A DNA stretch of 64,000 nucleotides, from assembly GCA_038147395.1 (NCBI GenBank), contig JAYQTM010000001.1:62001-126000 (forward strand), in the 5' to 3' direction. The position numbers and the translations under genes were made by a program. Position 1 is the stretch's first letter. Every line of letters begins with the position of its first letter. The notes below the pieces were generated by a model that had not been told where the DNA came from, made no database searches, and was given only the letters and a program-made list of their open reading frames with translations. Positions 26,897 to 36,488 of this stretch are shown in pieces. Source of the stretch: Eutrophovita brisbanensis (lineage in GTDB: Bacteria; Pseudomonadota; Gammaproteobacteria; Burkholderiales; Eutrophovitaceae).

Positions 26897-27934
26897 TTAC
26901 ATGAAAAGTGTTTGCAATTTTTTCTCATTTGGGTCGCGAATAATACCTCTCTCGGTGATAATCGCGGTCACGAGCTTCGCAGGCGTGACATCAAAAGCAG
27001 GGTTTCTCACAGAGATACCCTTGGGCGCCCATCGAAGATCGCCGTAACCCGTGACTTCATCTGCTGACCGCTCCTCAATCGGTATATCCACACCGGATGG
27101 CACAGTCATGTCAATCGTGGATAACGGACATGCGACATAAAAGGGTATATCGTGCTCTTTCGCCAACACAGCGACCATGTAGGTACCGATCTTATTCGCG
27201 ACATCACCATTCGCAGCAACCCGATCCGTCCCAACAATTACTGCGTCAATCTCACCGCTTTTCATAAAGTGGCCTGCCATATTGTCCGTGATCAACGTCG
27301 TATCAATACCTTCCTCGCTAAGCTCCCAAGCAGTGAGTCTCGCGCCCTGTAGAAATGGTCTTGTCTCATCAGCAAAAACGCGAATATCCTTACCCTGAGC
27401 AATCGCCGATCGAATGACACCAAGCGCAGTTCCATGCCCAGCCGTCGCAAGCGCACCCGCATTACAGTGAGTCAAAACTGTGTCGCCATCAGAGATCAGC
27501 GCGGCGCCATGATCTCCCAACGCTTGATTGATAGAGATATCTTCACGGTACAATGCGTGCGCTTCCTCCAATAATCCATCTGCAATTTCTACTTGGTCCA
27601 AGTCCGACAAGTTAGAAAAAGCTCGCCGCATCCTATCGAGTGCCCAAAATAAATTTACGGCCGTTGGTCGACTTGCGGCTAACGTCTCTAAAGCCACTTT
27701 AAGTTTCCGAGTAAATTCGTCACGTGGTACGGATCGAAGCTTGGCGGCCTCTAAAGCCACGCCATACGCTGCGGCAACGCCGATTGCGGGCGCACCGCGG
27801 ACGACCATCGTTTTAATACCCTCAGCCACCGATGCTGCATCCGCATACGACAGGTACTCAAATACTGATGGCAGCCTCCTTTGGTCGATCATCTCTAGCC
27901 GACCCTCTCGCCACCGCAACGTTTGTACCTTCAT
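26897..27934 (-). CDS. mtnA: Methylthioribose-1-phosphate isomerase
   Basis: A 345-aa isomerase of the eIF2B-like fold that converts 5-methylthioribose-1-phosphate to methylthioribulose-1-phosphate. Markers are VRGAPAIGVAAAYG near the N-terminus, THCNAGALATAGHGTALG, and GTDRVAANGDVANKIGTY containing the catalytic Asp. I prefer ATG 27934 (MKVQTLRW, the family start) to an upstream TTG at 27964 that overlaps apt. It acts directly after MtnP. The later salvage genes (mtnB, mtnC/D or alternatives) are not in the window. Confidence 0.93.
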   Translation of the reverse strand: MKVQTLRWREGRLEMIDQRRLPSVFEYLSYADAASVAEGIKTMVVRGAPAIGVAAAYGVALEAAKLRSVPRDEFTRKLKVALETLAASRPTAVNLFWALDRMRRAFSNLSDLDQVEIADGLLEEAHALYREDISINQALGDHGAALISDGDTVLTHCNAGALATAGHGTALGVIRSAIAQGKDIRVFADETRPFLQGARLTAWELSEEGIDTTLITDNMAGHFMKSGEIDAVIVGTDRVAANGDVANKIGTYMVAVLAKEHDIPFYVACPLSTIDMTVPSGVDIPIEERSADEVTGYGDLRWAPKGISVRNPAFDVTPAKLVTAIITERGIIRDPNEKKLQTLFM

Positions 27935-27950
27935 AGGATAAATCCCGCTT

Positions 27951-28478
27951 TTACTCACCCTCAAATTGCACCATTGAGTGCACCCGTTTGCCTAACCCCT
28001 CCAACTTTCGACTACCCCCAAGCTCGGGAAGATCAATGACAAAACAACACTCAACGACCTGACCACCCACGCCCTCAATCAATTTAACTGCTGCCTCAGC
28101 AGTCCCTCCAGTTGCAATTAAATCATCAACCAAAAGTACCTTTGATCCCTCAGATACAGCATCAGCGTGTATTTCAATTTCGTCTACACCATATTCGAGT
28201 TCATACGTTTGCGAAACCGTTTTTGCAGGCAACTTGCCCTTTTTTCTGACTGGCAAAAATCCCACGCCCAGAGATGCCGCTAATGGTGCTCCGACTATAA
28301 AACCCCGCGCCTCAATTCCAGCCACACAGTCAATCGAAAGCTCTTTATATCGTTGGGTCAACGTATCAATCATCGTCTTAAATCCTGCCGGGTGACCGAG
28401 AAGCGTCGTAATGTCTCGAAACATGATTCCCGGCTTCGGATAATCGGGAATCGTTCGAATCAGTTCAGTTAGGTTCAT
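27951..28478 (-). CDS. apt: Adenine phosphoribosyltransferase
   Basis: A 175-aa phosphoribosyltransferase. The PRPP-binding loop VLLVDDLIATGGTA and the N-terminal PDYPKPGIMFRDITTLL are diagnostic of Apt. It recycles adenine to AMP. Sitting between mtnP and mtnA it would consume the adenine released from methylthioadenosine by MtnP, which makes functional sense of the cluster. Confidence 0.96.
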   Translation of the reverse strand: MNLTELIRTIPDYPKPGIMFRDITTLLGHPAGFKTMIDTLTQRYKELSIDCVAGIEARGFIVGAPLAASLGVGFLPVRKKGKLPAKTVSQTYELEYGVDEIEIHADAVSEGSKVLLVDDLIATGGTAEAAVKLIEGVGGQVVECCFVIDLPELGGSRKLEGLGKRVHSMVQFEGE

Positions 28479-28514
28479 AAGCCACTTTCTTATCTATGTT
28501 CCTCATCACCAAGG

Positions 28515-29396
28515 TCACGTATTTAAAACACGACCCGCCACAGCATCTAGCTTTTTAATCATTTCAGGATCACGGGCATCTGCACTCGTAATTAGCGCAT
28601 ACTCAAGAGCACTTTTGCACTCACAGGACGCTCCGCTCGCATCATGGTGTATCGCCGGCGCAAGCTCGCTGACCAAAGTTTTTGCTTTTTGTGCATTACC
28701 GACAAGTACTTTAATCACCTGCTCGACAGTGACGTGACCATGATCAGGGTGCCAACAATCAAAATCCGTCACCATTGCAACGCTTGCGTAGCAAATTTCC
28801 GCTTCTCGAGCCAGCTTCGCTTCAGGCATATTTGTCATACCAATGACGTCGCAACCCCACTGCCTGTACAAGTTGGATTCTGCAAGCGTCGAAAACTGTG
28901 GTCCTTCCATTACAAGATAAGTCCCCCCTTTTGAATGCGCGATATTTGACGACTTAAGTGCATGCTCAACTAAATTTCCCAGTCTGGAACATACGGGGTG
29001 AGCTACCGACACGTGGGCCACCAATCCTTCACCGAAAAACGATTTCTCCCGCGCAAATGTTCGATCAATAAACTGATCAACGATCACGAACATTCCAGGC
29101 TCTAAATCCTCTCTTAACGATCCAACTGCACTTACAGAAATTAAATCCGTCACCCCCAAACGCTTCATCCCATCAATGTTTGCTCGAAAGTTCACATGGC
29201 TCGGAGATATCTTATGTCCTCGTCCATGTCTTGGGAGAAACACTATTTTCTGACCTTTAAACTCACCCACCAAAAATTGATCAGACGGTTCCCCAAATGG
29301 ACTGGCCACATCTGTCCATGCCATATTTTCTAATCCATCAATGTCGTAAACCCCACTGCCTCCAATAATTCCTACGACAGGTTTTTCACTCATCAC
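28515..29396 (-). CDS. mtnP: S-methyl-5'-thioadenosine phosphorylase
   Basis: A 293-aa nucleoside phosphorylase of the MTAP/PNP type. It opens with GIIGGSGVYDIDGLE, then LPRHGRGHKISPSHVNFRAN (phosphate and substrate contacts), and MEGPQFSTLAES and VIGMTNMPEAKLAREAEI, matching MTAP. It splits methylthioadenosine, a by-product of SAM-dependent polyamine and homoserine-lactone synthesis, into adenine and methylthioribose-1-phosphate. The products feed Apt and MtnA encoded immediately downstream. Confidence 0.95.
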   Translation of the reverse strand: MMSEKPVVGIIGGSGVYDIDGLENMAWTDVASPFGEPSDQFLVGEFKGQKIVFLPRHGRGHKISPSHVNFRANIDGMKRLGVTDLISVSAVGSLREDLEPGMFVIVDQFIDRTFAREKSFFGEGLVAHVSVAHPVCSRLGNLVEHALKSSNIAHSKGGTYLVMEGPQFSTLAESNLYRQWGCDVIGMTNMPEAKLAREAEICYASVAMVTDFDCWHPDHGHVTVEQVIKVLVGNAQKAKTLVSELAPAIHHDASGASCECKSALEYALITSADARDPEMIKKLDAVAGRVLNT

Positions 29397-29437
29397 TCAC
29401 TCCTCGAATTACTCTCACTTCGGCGTCCCTCCATTTA

Positions 29438-30226
29438 TCAATTGATGCGGTCACCCTTATTGACAGTCGTCAAAATGACGCCAAACAGGATCATCGGTAC
29501 ACACAACCATTGTCCCATGGTAAGCCCTAAACCAATAAAACCCATATGCGCATCTGGTTCCCGAAAAAATTCAACAATAAATCTTGATAATGCATAGCCA
29601 GCTAAGAATAATCCGGAGACCTTGCCAATTAGTCGTTGCTTTTGCGAATACAACCACAGAACGATAAATAGAAGGACGCCCTCTAATAAACATTCATACA
29701 GCTGCGACGGATGACGCGGGACAATAACACCCGACTGAGGAAATACCATACCCCACGGAACATCAGTTGACCGCCCCCAGAGCTCTCCATTGATAAAATT
29801 CCCAAGCCTCCCAGCAGCCAATCCTAAGGGAACCAAAGGCGCGATGAAGTCCGTTAGAGATAACCAGTTTTTTTGTCGTTTTCTAGCGTATACAAATACT
29901 GCAGAACACACACCAATGAGTCCACCGTGAAATGACATCCCACCATGCCAAACGTAGAGGACAGATAATGGGTCTGTAAGAACCGACGCAAAATCGTAAA
30001 AAACGACGTAACCCACCCGTCCTCCAATGATGACTCCCAGGACAATGTAAAAAACCAAATCATCGAATTCCCTCAGGCTCACAGGACTTGTCGAAGCAGA
30101 TTTAATGCGTTGCCGCCCAAGAAGAATTCCCGCGGCAAAACCCACGAGGTACATCAAGCCATACCAACGAACAGCAAGCGGTCCGATTTGTAATGCGACA
30201 GGGTCAAATTCTGGGTGATACAACAT
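29438..30226 (-). CDS. lgt: Phosphatidylglycerol-prolipoprotein diacylglyceryl transferase
   Basis: A 262-aa polytopic inner-membrane enzyme that adds diacylglycerol to the lipobox cysteine of prolipoproteins such as LivK. The Lgt signature AAGRLGNFINGELWGR is present, as are WHGGMSFHGGLIG and HPSQLYECLLEG. About seven membrane segments, full length. It stops 41 bp before mtnP and starts 13 bp after the mtgA stop on the same strand. Confidence 0.97.
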   Translation of the reverse strand: MLYHPEFDPVALQIGPLAVRWYGLMYLVGFAAGILLGRQRIKSASTSPVSLREFDDLVFYIVLGVIIGGRVGYVVFYDFASVLTDPLSVLYVWHGGMSFHGGLIGVCSAVFVYARKRQKNWLSLTDFIAPLVPLGLAAGRLGNFINGELWGRSTDVPWGMVFPQSGVIVPRHPSQLYECLLEGVLLFIVLWLYSQKQRLIGKVSGLFLAGYALSRFIVEFFREPDAHMGFIGLGLTMGQWLCVPMILFGVILTTVNKGDRIN

Positions 30227-30239
30227 GACTCAATTCTCA

Positions 30240-30926
30240 CTATTCTGGGATGCGCGCTTGCAACATTCTGCCACGAATGATGGCCATCTTGCGCATCGAA
30301 TAGTCGGTGTCACCCCGCTGTGCATAAAGCCTCGGCGACGGGATGTACGCAGCTAACTTAGCAGCCTGCGTCTCTGTGAGTGATGCCGCCGTCAGCCCGA
30401 AATAATGTCGCGCAGCAGACGAAGCGCCGTAGATACCCGTACCCCATTCAATCACATTTAAATAAATTTCTAAAATTCTTCGCTTTGATAAAGTTGACTC
30501 GAGCATCAGCGCGACGATGACCTCTTGAATCTTCCTTAAAAAAGAACGCTTTGGTGATAGGTAGAGATTCTTCGCAAGCTGCTGGGTAATTGTCGACCCC
30601 CCAGATACTGTTTTTCCTTTGCGTAAATTTGTGGTGGCCGCGTTCTTGATCGCCTGCCAATCAAACCCATGATGACTCAGAAACCTCGCATCCTCAGATG
30701 CAACAACCGCACGTTTCAGGTGTATTGAAATTTGATCATAGTTCACCCATCGATAAACGGGTTGCCCTTTTTGTTCATCAACGTAAGCTTGCATGAAGGC
30801 TGTTCGTTCGGGAGGCGAGTGACGCAATGCATAAATTCGCCACATAAAACTTGCCTCGTAACTAATCACAATGATTAGCGCAAGCAAACATGCTCGCAAT
30901 AACCACCTTTTGAGGCCGACAATCAC
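30240..30926 (-). CDS. mtgA: Monofunctional peptidoglycan glycosyltransferase
   Basis: A 228-aa GT51 transglycosylase with one N-terminal membrane anchor (about residues 5-25, LKRWLLRACLLALIIVIS). Catalytic and family motifs: VVASEDARFLSHHGFDW with the catalytic Glu, GGSTITQQLAKNL, RKIQEVIVALMLE and EIYLNVIEWGTGIYG. It polymerises glycan strands from lipid II. I place the start at GTG 30926, which overlaps the aroE stop as GTGA and has GAGG upstream; an earlier in-frame TTG would run deep into aroE. Confidence 0.94.
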   Translation of the reverse strand: MIVGLKRWLLRACLLALIIVISYEASFMWRIYALRHSPPERTAFMQAYVDEQKGQPVYRWVNYDQISIHLKRAVVASEDARFLSHHGFDWQAIKNAATTNLRKGKTVSGGSTITQQLAKNLYLSPKRSFLRKIQEVIVALMLESTLSKRRILEIYLNVIEWGTGIYGASSAARHYFGLTAASLTETQAAKLAAYIPSPRLYAQRGDTDYSMRKMAIIRGRMLQARIPE

Positions 30927-31759
30927 TTTCCTCGAAGTACCTCGATCACACCCTTCGCGTCTGGCCTCTTGCCTCGCCAAAGGTAAAATGACTCCGCAGC
31001 CTGCTCAACAAGCATACCCAGACCGTCTGATACCCGAGCGGCATTCGCCATCTCCGCCCAACGAGTGAAGGAAGTCTCTTGCTTTCCGTACATCATGTCA
31101 TACGCTAACGCACCATTAGCGAGAGCTTTTGTACTCACCGGAAACGCATGATCCGTCAGGCTACTCGACGTTGCGTTAACGACAAGGTCAAAGGAGGCTT
31201 CCCCGACAGCGTCTAGCCCGCCTGAGTCTAGCCGGACCGAATGATTCTTAGCCTGTTGAGCCAAAGCTTTAACCAACTCGTTGGCTTTGGCCGCCGTCCT
31301 GTTAATGACCACGATCTCTCGAGGTCGCTCTTGAACAATAGGCAAAAGTACACCTCTTGTTGCACCACCGCTGCCGACAATGAGCACAGATTTCCCTGTC
31401 ACAGAAAAACCAAGATTGCGTGTGATGTCATTTACTAACCCTACGCCATCGGTGTTATCTGCAAAAATTTGTCCGTCTCGAAACGTCAATGTGTTTACTG
31501 CTCGTGCGGACTGTGCGCGTTGTGAGTGCGTTGTGGCAAACTCAAACGCATCAACCTTAAATGGCACAGTAACGTTAGCACCTAGGCCACCCGCATCAAT
31601 AAATTTCATCACACTTTTTTTAAACTCTCCGAGGGGAACGAATAATTTCTCATATCGAATCGGGTCATTTGTTTGCTCAGCAAAGAGAGCATGTATTCTC
31701 GGTGATTGACTGTGCTCAACAGGATTTCCGAAGACAACGTAATGATCAAGCTCGCTCAT
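30923..31759 (-). CDS. aroE: Shikimate dehydrogenase
   Basis: A 278-aa NADPH-dependent enzyme that reduces 3-dehydroshikimate. N-terminal YVVFGNPVEHSQSPRIHALFA binds shikimate (Ser-x-Ser), NVTVPFKVDAF carries the catalytic Lys, NTDGVGLVNDI the Asp, and GSGGATRGVLLP the NADP loop. Full length. The stop overlaps the mtgA GTG and the start abuts the TonB-like gene. Confidence 0.96.
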   Translation of the reverse strand: MSELDHYVVFGNPVEHSQSPRIHALFAEQTNDPIRYEKLFVPLGEFKKSVMKFIDAGGLGANVTVPFKVDAFEFATTHSQRAQSARAVNTLTFRDGQIFADNTDGVGLVNDITRNLGFSVTGKSVLIVGSGGATRGVLLPIVQERPREIVVINRTAAKANELVKALAQQAKNHSVRLDSGGLDAVGEASFDLVVNATSSSLTDHAFPVSTKALANGALAYDMMYGKQETSFTRWAEMANAARVSDGLGMLVEQAAESFYLWRGKRPDAKGVIEVLRGK

Positions 31760-32659
31760 TTATTGAGCCCTCGTGACAACAAATTCATTTTTTTGAAACG
31801 ACCAACGACGTGTGATGGACAAGATATCGTAACGTTTGCGAAGTTCGGGATCAAATGGTCGGAAGGGAGCTGCTGCAGACACAATTTCTCGAGCAACTCG
31901 ATCAAGTAGACGAGAGCCAGACGGCACATCAATGAGAACTCGTTCCACTGATCCATCAGAGTTAATTGACACCGTCACAACCATGACACCCTCTTCACTA
32001 TCAACACTCACGTTTCTTGAGTAAAGCTTGGTACCGATGTCCTCGATCCGTTGTTTCCACTCGTCGACGTAAGCCGCGAACTCAACAGCTCTCGTATTCG
32101 CTCCTATAAATTCGCGATTAGGGCGCTTTTGATAACGTTGCCATTCTTTTTCTATTCTTGCTTCGAGACGATTACGCGTCTCCTCACTCAAGCTATCCGC
32201 TTCCATGTACTTTGAGTTCGTCCCGGATTGCTTGATCGGATCGTCAATGCGGTCTAGGTCGCGCAAGTCGCTTGTTGTCATCTCTATTGCAAGTAGCTTT
32301 TTAACTGTATTTTCAAGCTCAATCACACGCTCACTGGCAGCAGAAACTTGAGATTGGGTTGTCGAGAATTGACTGATTGGCACATTGACCGTCGCAACAA
32401 CGTCTCTGTCGGTATTTCCACCACCTTGTAAATTATGTTGTGCTAGCAAATCAGACACTGGAAGCGTTCGCCTCGATTGCGCATTAACAATGACTACCTC
32501 AAGGTCAGCTCGATTCACTCGCGTCGATGGGTTATTCGAAAAATATAAGGAAATAATGTACACATGCGCACAAAGGGATAACCCCAAACAAATAAGAAAT
32601 GCATTGCTCGGTCTCCGCCGGTATTGCGCACGCCGCTGCGAATAAGCTAGTTGACGCAT
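31760..32659 (-). CDS. TonB-like energy transducer / TonB C-terminal domain protein
   Basis: A 299-aa protein with a cytoplasmic basic N-terminus, one membrane helix (about residues 22-41, NAFLICLGLSLCAHVYIISL), a Gln/Ser-rich and coiled-coil-like middle, and a TonB-type C-terminal domain (VMVVTVSINSDGSVERVLIDVPSGSRLLDRVA). Such proteins link ExbBD proton-motive energy to outer-membrane receptors, but exbB and exbD are not adjacent. Context RNB nuclease, this gene, aroE, mtgA is a betaproteobacterial arrangement. The Pro-rich spacer of classical TonB is missing, so it may be a TonB-family protein with a structural envelope role. Confidence 0.78.
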   Translation of the reverse strand: MRQLAYSQRRAQYRRRPSNAFLICLGLSLCAHVYIISLYFSNNPSTRVNRADLEVVIVNAQSRRTLPVSDLLAQHNLQGGGNTDRDVVATVNVPISQFSTTQSQVSAASERVIELENTVKKLLAIEMTTSDLRDLDRIDDPIKQSGTNSKYMEADSLSEETRNRLEARIEKEWQRYQKRPNREFIGANTRAVEFAAYVDEWKQRIEDIGTKLYSRNVSVDSEEGVMVVTVSINSDGSVERVLIDVPSGSRLLDRVAREIVSAAAPFRPFDPELRKRYDILSITRRWSFQKNEFVVTRAQ

Positions 32660-32684
32660 GAGCCTCGATACTCAATCTGTTGCA

Positions 32685-34511
32685 TCAAACCAACTCACAT
32701 ATCGCGTCGTTGTCGTATAAATTGATATCCGTCATTTTGACGCGCACGAGTTCGGACGCTTCTTTGCTCGTCGCTCCAATCAACTTGCATGTGAGGGGAA
32801 TATCATCTAGCTGTATGACGCCATCTCTCAAACAGTGAGCCTCGAATTCACCCTCCGGCATTTGCTGTAACCACTTAAGGCACCAAAACCTCTCCATAGT
32901 GCGCTGAAACTCAGCGTATCCCGAGTATTTATTTTCGAATTCATGCAAGATTGCAGGCAGCCGCTCATCTCCTTGTGAATAAGGCGGCTCTGCTCCTTCA
33001 ATCAATGCGATTAATTGGCGCTGATTGAGTAGATCAACGTAGCGGCGTAAAGGGCTAGAAAACCAGCCATACACTTCCACACCCATTGCACTATGCGGTA
33101 GAGGCTCTAATGATAGTCCTGACTGAGTCTTAGTCTTCACCCGATATAGGGCTGCACAAGAAGCTGACTTTAATTGTTTTGCCCAGTGGGTATTCGCAAA
33201 AATCATCAGTTCGGAAACAATCACATCAATCGCCGAACCTCTTTTTCGCTGCTTGATTGTGACGGAATCGCCAAAGACTCGAAATGAAAACTCCCGGCGA
33301 TGATGATGAGACTCTTTTTCTCCCCTCGCGATCCTGAGTTTATTTGCAATTCGATACAAGGTATGAAGATCCAATCCTCCGGCGACCGAGTCCGCTAATT
33401 TGACGCAAGAGTCACTGTCGAAATGTTCCTCTAGTTCCTCTGTGTTGAGATTTTGTCGCACCGTCAATAACTCTAATTTCGTCGTGCATCGAATCACCGT
33501 AAATTCAGAATCTAATTCGACATAAAGCGACACAACTGGAGACTGCTTTCCCGATTTGAGCGTGCATTCATCGACCACTTTTTGCGGGGACATCATCATT
33601 TTTCCAGCAGGATGGTAAACCGTCGACATTCTTCGGCGCAGTTCCTTATCCAAGGTTGATTCCGCCTCGATTAAAAGCGATGGCGCTGAAATATGTATGC
33701 CCAACTGCCAGCCGCCATCAGACAATGGAAGCAAAGACAATGCATCATCGATTTCCGTTGTCGCCGCATCATCAATGCTGTACGCGTCGATATGCGCTGG
33801 ACTCAAACCATCCGTTGTTTTGACGCTGAAATCACGAGGCTCTCCTGGTGCACATTGAGCGTGCTCAAATAAAAATCGGCCCATATGAAAATCATATGGA
33901 TCAGGCATCACGCCTAAGCTAATGAGTAAGCTTCGTCGATCAAGTTTCTTTCGGGCGCAAACTTCGTCTAGAGCTTTTTCCTCGATTGCGTTTTTCTCCC
34001 GCTTGTAAAGAAATCTTGGTATCAATTGACTTAACTCTTTTGGAAATTCATTCTTCTCGAGCCTTGCAATGTAATCAGTCAGCTGTAGCTCTCGTTGCCT
34101 CTTAATTTCTAAAGAGGCTTTGGCCGAGGCCAAAGCATCAGGCGTTGCTGGTTTAAATAATCCCTTACCTTTTTTATAAAAATGCGTTGGGTTATCAAAC
34201 AAAACCTTCAGCACACCAGCGGTATCTTCCTTAGTCGAAGTTGTACCAAAATAGATTCGAGTGACGTCCTCAAAATTTCGCTCAATTGAATCGAACGCCT
34301 CCCACAACAAATCTGCATCAATTGATGATGCGACGTCATCTACTTTCTGCACAAAAGTATCAATGTCTTGATGGTCGAACTCAATAAAGACATGGTTCGA
34401 TTTTATTTTGACTTGTTTACCAAACTGACTCTGTACCTGAAGGGACGAGCCCGTATCTTTGATGATGCGCCCGGCTTTCAGGCTGCCTGACTCTAAGTAA
34501 AAGACGTTCAC
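32685..34511 (-). CDS. RNB-domain exoribonuclease (RNase II/R family)
   Basis: A 608-aa RNase II-superfamily protein. The central metal-binding block YSIDDAATTEIDDALSL has the Asp ligands of the catalytic site, with Glu at the position held by Asp207 in E. coli RNase II; Glu there occurs in this subgroup. LRRYVDLLNQRQLIALIE near the C-terminus is the characteristic RNB substrate-gripping block. The N-terminal half matches no classical pair of cold-shock domains that I can see. It probably degrades structured or unstructured RNA 3' to 5'. Confidence 0.85.
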   Translation of the reverse strand: MNVFYLESGSLKAGRIIKDTGSSLQVQSQFGKQVKIKSNHVFIEFDHQDIDTFVQKVDDVASSIDADLLWEAFDSIERNFEDVTRIYFGTTSTKEDTAGVLKVLFDNPTHFYKKGKGLFKPATPDALASAKASLEIKRQRELQLTDYIARLEKNEFPKELSQLIPRFLYKREKNAIEEKALDEVCARKKLDRRSLLISLGVMPDPYDFHMGRFLFEHAQCAPGEPRDFSVKTTDGLSPAHIDAYSIDDAATTEIDDALSLLPLSDGGWQLGIHISAPSLLIEAESTLDKELRRRMSTVYHPAGKMMMSPQKVVDECTLKSGKQSPVVSLYVELDSEFTVIRCTTKLELLTVRQNLNTEELEEHFDSDSCVKLADSVAGGLDLHTLYRIANKLRIARGEKESHHHRREFSFRVFGDSVTIKQRKRGSAIDVIVSELMIFANTHWAKQLKSASCAALYRVKTKTQSGLSLEPLPHSAMGVEVYGWFSSPLRRYVDLLNQRQLIALIEGAEPPYSQGDERLPAILHEFENKYSGYAEFQRTMERFWCLKWLQQMPEGEFEAHCLRDGVIQLDDIPLTCKLIGATSKEASELVRVKMTDINLYDNDAICELV

Positions 34512-34538
34512 AGCGTGCTCTTCCCAGTCACGTATGCG

Positions 34539-35114
34539 TTAGAGACTTGGATCGACGACATACGCCATAACAAGATCGACATACTTTCCAAAATCACCAA
34601 ATCCATGATCACTGCCCTGGATAATTAATTGACGCGCACCATCGTATCGCTTGACTGCAACTTTCCAATCTAATAATTCATCGCCTGTCGTGTGTATCAG
34701 GAATATTCGATCTAAACGGCTTAACCTATCAACGTAAAGTGCTTTTAATTGGCTCAAGTGATCAACGGTAAACTCATACTCCTCCTTCGTGTACAGATTG
34801 GTCTGTTTCCCTACATACGCAGATAAACCCTCGTGAGGGGTGATCGCCGGATTAATCAACACGCAGCGATGCCCCAGTCGCTCAGTCAAATATGTCGCGT
34901 AATATCCACCAAGCGAACTCCCGATTAAAGTCACCTCATCGTGCTGAGATATTTCTCGTTCGAGACACGCAACTGCCTCGTTAGGCCAGTGCGGCAGATC
35001 AGGACACCAAAACTGTAATTCTTTGTCGTGATCCTGAATCGCTGACTGAATCACGCCCGCCTTATATGACGATGCGGAACTATTAAACCCATGAATGTAG
35101 ACGATAAGACTCAT
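34539..35114 (-). CDS. YqiA/UPF0227-like alpha/beta-hydrolase esterase
   Basis: A 191-aa small serine hydrolase. IVYIHGFNSSASSYKA at the N-terminus, the nucleophile elbow GSSLGGYYAT, LINPAITP, and a C-terminal GSDHGFGDF containing the catalytic His. This matches the YqiA family. The substrate is not known in detail. It starts one base upstream of the Mpl stop on the same strand, so it is co-translated. Confidence 0.85.
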   Translation of the reverse strand: MSLIVYIHGFNSSASSYKAGVIQSAIQDHDKELQFWCPDLPHWPNEAVACLEREISQHDEVTLIGSSLGGYYATYLTERLGHRCVLINPAITPHEGLSAYVGKQTNLYTKEEYEFTVDHLSQLKALYVDRLSRLDRIFLIHTTGDELLDWKVAVKRYDGARQLIIQGSDHGFGDFGKYVDLVMAYVVDPSL

Positions 35115-36488
35115 TCATTTTTCTTTCTTCAGGGCATCAAGAATTCGATCGTGAACGTTCTCGAAATGTCCGTTACTCATCACCAAAATTTTATCTCCGG
35201 GACTCGTCTCGTTAATAATCGAACGCACCAGCGCGTCAATATCGTCACTGATAAACGATTGATCTTGGCTCTCGCAAAAAAGTTGTCGCGCATCCCAGAT
35301 CAAACCATTTGAATAGAGGTGAACTGTGTCGGCGGAGACCAGACTAGATGCCAATTCGCCCTTGTGATCACCCCTCCTCATTGTATTAGATCGAGGCTCT
35401 AATACCGCATGCACTCTCGAATTGGGGTAGCGTGCCTTCAGCCCATCAACCGTTGCTTTGATTGCGGTAGGATGATGCGCAAAATCATCGAACACCTCGA
35501 TATCGTTCACAATACCGCGTGAGCTCATGCGGCGCTTGACTCCTGAGAATTCCTCAAGCGCCTGGCAAGATACCTCAATAGGAATCCCGCAGTGTCGCGC
35601 CGCCAATATGGCAGCCATTGCGTTATCCAAATTATGCCGCCCAAAAAAATCCGGTGAAAATGTCCCCTGAATTTGGGCCTCATTCGTTATGTCAATCCGA
35701 GAACCATCATCGTGAACACGATAAGACCAATGATTGGCATCTTGGCCAAAATAGATCGACTCGCTCCAACAACCCATATCCAACACATTTTTAAGAGCAG
35801 GCGAATCTTGGTTGACAATGAGCGCGCCAGTTTTAGGGATCATTCTGACCAAATGATGAAACTGCCGCTCTATTGCCTTAAGGTCATCAAAAATATCAGC
35901 GTGATCAAACTCTAAATTACCAAGCACCAACGTTCTAGGGTGGTAATGAAGGAATTTTGAACGCTTGTCGAAAAATGCGGTGTCGTACTCGTCAGCCTCA
36001 ATGACAAAGAAATCCGAATCAGTCAATCGAGACGATTCCGGAAAATCATTTGGCACACCGCCGATCAAGAAACTCGGGTTGAGCCCTGCGTCATCCAAAA
36101 TCTTTGTGAGCATTGAACTCGTTGTCGTTTTGCCATGGGTACCAGCGACCGCCAATACCCACTTCGATCTGATGACATTCTCATAGAGCCACTGTGGGCC
36201 AGAAATATACGGTAAATTCTGTTCTAGGATTGCCTCCATCAGAGGGTTTCCTCGAGTAACGACATTGCCAACAACAAATACGTCGGGCTGGAGCTCCAAT
36301 TGGCTTGGGTCCCAACCCTCGATCAAATCGATTTCCATCGCATTTAACTGAGTGCTCATCGGAGGATAAACACCGCTGTCGCACCCCGTAACGCGAAAAC
36401 CAGCTTGTCTCGCAATCACTGCGAGACCACCCATGAACGTGCCACATATCCCCAGAATATGAATGTGCGGCGGTTTTTTGGTACTCAT
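35115..36488 (-). CDS. mpl: UDP-N-acetylmuramate:L-Ala-gamma-D-Glu-meso-DAP ligase
   Basis: A 457-aa Mur-ligase family protein. The opening HIHILGICGTFMGGLAVIARQAG, the ATP loop AVAGTHGKTTTSSMLTKI, LGNLEFDHADIF and EDFAHHP-like FDDFAHHPTAI are typical of Mpl rather than MurC. It reattaches recycled murein tripeptide to UDP-MurNAc. It belongs to peptidoglycan recycling together with amgK-murU at the window start. Start overlaps the next gene by four bases. Confidence 0.96.
   Translation of the reverse strand: MSTKKPPHIHILGICGTFMGGLAVIARQAGFRVTGCDSGVYPPMSTQLNAMEIDLIEGWDPSQLELQPDVFVVGNVVTRGNPLMEAILEQNLPYISGPQWLYENVIRSKWVLAVAGTHGKTTTSSMLTKILDDAGLNPSFLIGGVPNDFPESSRLTDSDFFVIEADEYDTAFFDKRSKFLHYHPRTLVLGNLEFDHADIFDDLKAIERQFHHLVRMIPKTGALIVNQDSPALKNVLDMGCWSESIYFGQDANHWSYRVHDDGSRIDITNEAQIQGTFSPDFFGRHNLDNAMAAILAARHCGIPIEVSCQALEEFSGVKRRMSSRGIVNDIEVFDDFAHHPTAIKATVDGLKARYPNSRVHAVLEPRSNTMRRGDHKGELASSLVSADTVHLYSNGLIWDARQLFCESQDQSFISDDIDALVRSIINETSPGDKILVMSNGHFENVHDRILDALKKEK

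Noticed and set aside
32685..34511. RNB nuclease as catalytically dead because of Glu in place of one Asp ligand
   Set aside because: Glu at this place is common in the RNB subgroup and the other three acidic ligands are present.
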